Positions 40,545-40,691 of a stretch of DNA of 40,691 bases are shown here, one piece after another. The DNA comes from Clostridiales bacterium. Lineage in GTDB: Bacteria; Bacillota; Clostridia; Christensenellales; Borkfalkiaceae. The position numbers and the translations under genes are program-made. The stretch spans positions 1 to 40,691 of the forward strand of contig JAFLVN010000011.1 of assembly GCA_022508285.1 (NCBI GenBank), written 5' to 3'. The notes under the pieces are model-generated. The model was not told the origin of the DNA. It did not search any database and saw only the letters and a program-made list of their open reading frames with translations. Position 1 is the stretch's first letter. Each line of letters opens with the position of its first letter.

Positions 40545-40691
40545 TGGCTCTTTTTGAAAGTTATGACAGACGCGAAGCCAAAATTTTGGGCGTTCTGAAG
40601 GAATACGGCATTAAATCTATAGAAGAATGCAAAGAAATCACACTTAAAAAGGGTATTGACGTAGATAAAATTGTGCGCGGCACACAGCCTA
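40544..40691 (+). CDS. GGGtGRT protein, N-terminal part (cut by the window)
   Basis: The first 49 residues are present: MALFESYDRREAKILGVLKE, then a Glu/Lys-rich stretch ending GIDVDKIVRGTQP. This start matches the clostridial family named GGGtGRT after a motif further on, outside this window. AAGGAGG lies before the ATG, whose A is also the last base of the preceding stop. Function is unknown; the constant pairing with a NifU-like scaffold suggests a link to iron-sulfur cluster assembly or an iron-sulfur enzyme. Confidence 0.85.
   Translation, partial: MALFESYDRREAKILGVLKEYGIKSIEECKEITLKKGIDVDKIVRGTQP

Noticed and set aside
1-40691. CRISPR array
   Set aside because: No regularly spaced direct repeats with spacers and no cas genes were seen on either strand.

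Overview
The window looks like a chromosomal segment of an uncultured spore-forming member of the Bacillota, probably a gut-type clostridial lineage. The evidence is the gene set: a Spo0A orthologue, the mcsA-mcsB-clpC protein-arginine-kinase/Clp locus, bifunctional AdhE, a DUF4364 protein, an ECF-type S component, NADP-type GdhA, and a NifU-like scaffold followed by a GGGtGRT protein. Promoters are of the sigma-A type, and many genes end in strong intrinsic terminators. I cannot fix the species from sequence alone.

Layout. Bases 1-3160 hold the accessory part. Read on the minus strand it runs tyrosine recombinase, reverse transcriptase (RT), Avd-like four-helix-bundle protein, a terminator-like hairpin, then an adenine-rich template repeat (TR). 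This is a diversity-generating retroelement (DGR). The TR reads as WLRSG, then an Asn-rich stretch made almost entirely of AAC/AAT codons, then YAVRPAL, but it has an in-frame stop just upstream and no start codon. It is therefore a template and not a gene. The variable target is not in the window. The hairpin block that precedes the TR is repeated almost exactly at the left edge (1-39), so a second TR or other element part may lie just outside. A MITE-like inverted repeat sits between the two copies.

Bases 3161-16900 are core genes: nadE and a small membrane protein, tRNA-Gly(CCC), gdhA, tRNA-Ser(GGA), a lipoprotein, coaX with an ECF S component, a Nudix hydrolase with an unknown partner, DUF4364 and TSCPD proteins, a flavin-reductase-like protein, an APH-like kinase overlapping adhE, and tRNA-Leu(CAG).

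Bases 16900-34000 hold an alpha/beta hydrolase, spo0A, an operon of two ABC-exporter half-transporters plus an ABC-F protein, an RlmI-type methyltransferase, serS, a P-type ATPase, an M29 aminopeptidase, a small protein with a cystatin-like QVVAG motif, and a TetR-controlled ABC-2 exporter operon whose promoter carries a perfect operator palindrome.

Bases 34000-40691 hold rnpB (RNase P RNA), an unusually short pyruvate kinase without the C-terminal domain, the clpC-mcsB-mcsA operon (no ctsR), and divergently the NifU-like scaffold plus the start of the GGGtGRT gene. Several genes (serS, the RlmI-type gene, the 84-aa PriA-like protein, pyk) have a -10 box 6-10 bases from the likely start codon, which suggests leaderless or nearly leaderless mRNAs.
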